Source: DASUPK01 sp036520315
Lineage (GTDB): Bacteria > Actinomycetota > Thermoleophilia > Solirubrobacterales > 70-9
Assembly (NCBI GenBank): GCA_036520315.1
Contig: DATDJZ010000060.1
Span: forward strand, 1-6,631
Direction of reading: 5' to 3'
Length of the DNA stretch: 6,631 bases
Each line of letters starts with the position of its first letter. The first letter of the stretch is position 1. The notes below the pieces were generated by a model. It worked only from the letters and a program-made list of their open reading frames with translations, ran no database searches and had not been told where the DNA came from. Both the position numbers and the translations under genes were made by a program. Below are positions 6,486-6,631 of this stretch, one piece after another.

Positions 6486-6631
6486 ATCACCGAGCTGCTC
6501 GACGATCATGCCCAGGAGTACCCGCCCGGGACGCCCGCGCTCTCGGAGGCGGAAGTGGCGGAGCTCATCGCCGAGGTCCCGGGCTGGGAGCGGGACGAGG
6601 CCGGCCGTCTCACGCGGGAGTTCAGGTTCGA
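6486..6631 (+). CDS. Pterin-4a-carbinolamine dehydratase, partial, start codon unclear
   Basis: Dehydrates 4a-hydroxytetrahydrobiopterin, the by-product of pterin-dependent aromatic amino acid hydroxylases, so that the cofactor can be reduced and reused. The first 48 codons are present: TELLDDHAQ, then a Pro-rich link, LSEAEVAELIAEVPGWE and LTREFRF, matching the N-terminal helix and first strand of the family. The active-site His-His-Pro region would be beyond the right edge. The start is a problem. Homology begins at TELL, preceded by ATC (6486) rather than ATG, and no ATG, GTG or TTG is in frame nearby. The next in-frame upstream candidate is GTG 6378, inside the flavin oxidase gene, and the next downstream is GTG 6555, inside the first helix. 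No good ribosome site is seen. It lies 35 bp after the flavin oxidase stop and may be the third gene of the same operon. It could be a pseudogene, a non-standard start, or a sequence error. Confidence 0.72.
   Translation, partial: MTELLDDHAQEYPPGTPALSEAEVAELIAEVPGWERDEAGRLTREFRF

Overview
The window is very GC-rich with strong third-position GC bias and GTG starts, and looks like an actinobacterial chromosome. The exported kelch protein ends in a basic tail domain of a type I associate with Thermoleophilia (Solirubrobacterales and relatives). That placement is an inference from protein style, not a database match.

Layout. On the minus strand, reading leftward from about 3663, lie three genes. 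The first encodes a secreted six-bladed kelch-repeat protein (3663-2306) whose reading frame is broken by one missing base. The second is a proline dehydrogenase (2242-887). The third is an L-glutamate-gamma-semialdehyde (P5C) dehydrogenase that starts at 890 and runs off the left edge. On the plus strand, reading rightward from 3805, lie a DUF2252 protein (3805-5223), a flavin-dependent amine oxidase-like protein (5242-6450) and the first 48 codons of a pterin-4a-carbinolamine dehydratase (about 6486 to the right edge). The two sets diverge from a 141-bp intergenic region (3664-3804) with a plausible promoter in each direction. The plus-strand promoter would place transcription start almost on the GTG of the DUF2252 gene, suggesting a leaderless mRNA.

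How the genes work together. Proline dehydrogenase and P5C dehydrogenase are the two consecutive steps from proline to glutamate, and their genes overlap by four bases (GTGA), so they are probably translationally coupled. The DUF2252 and flavin oxidase genes are 18 bp apart and probably co-transcribed; their joint role is unknown. The pterin dehydratase 35 bp further on would normally recycle the tetrahydropterin of an aromatic amino acid hydroxylase. Amino-acid oxidation is a possible common theme, but only the proline pair is firm.

The points most worth a second look are the motif order in the DUF2252 protein, which reads like a circularly permuted kinase/aminoglycoside-phosphotransferase fold; the precisely locatable one-base deletion in the kelch gene; the (AAG)8 polylysine tract in that gene; and the pterin dehydratase, which has no normal start codon where homology says it should begin. 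I found no RNA gene, CRISPR array, insertion sequence or phage signal.
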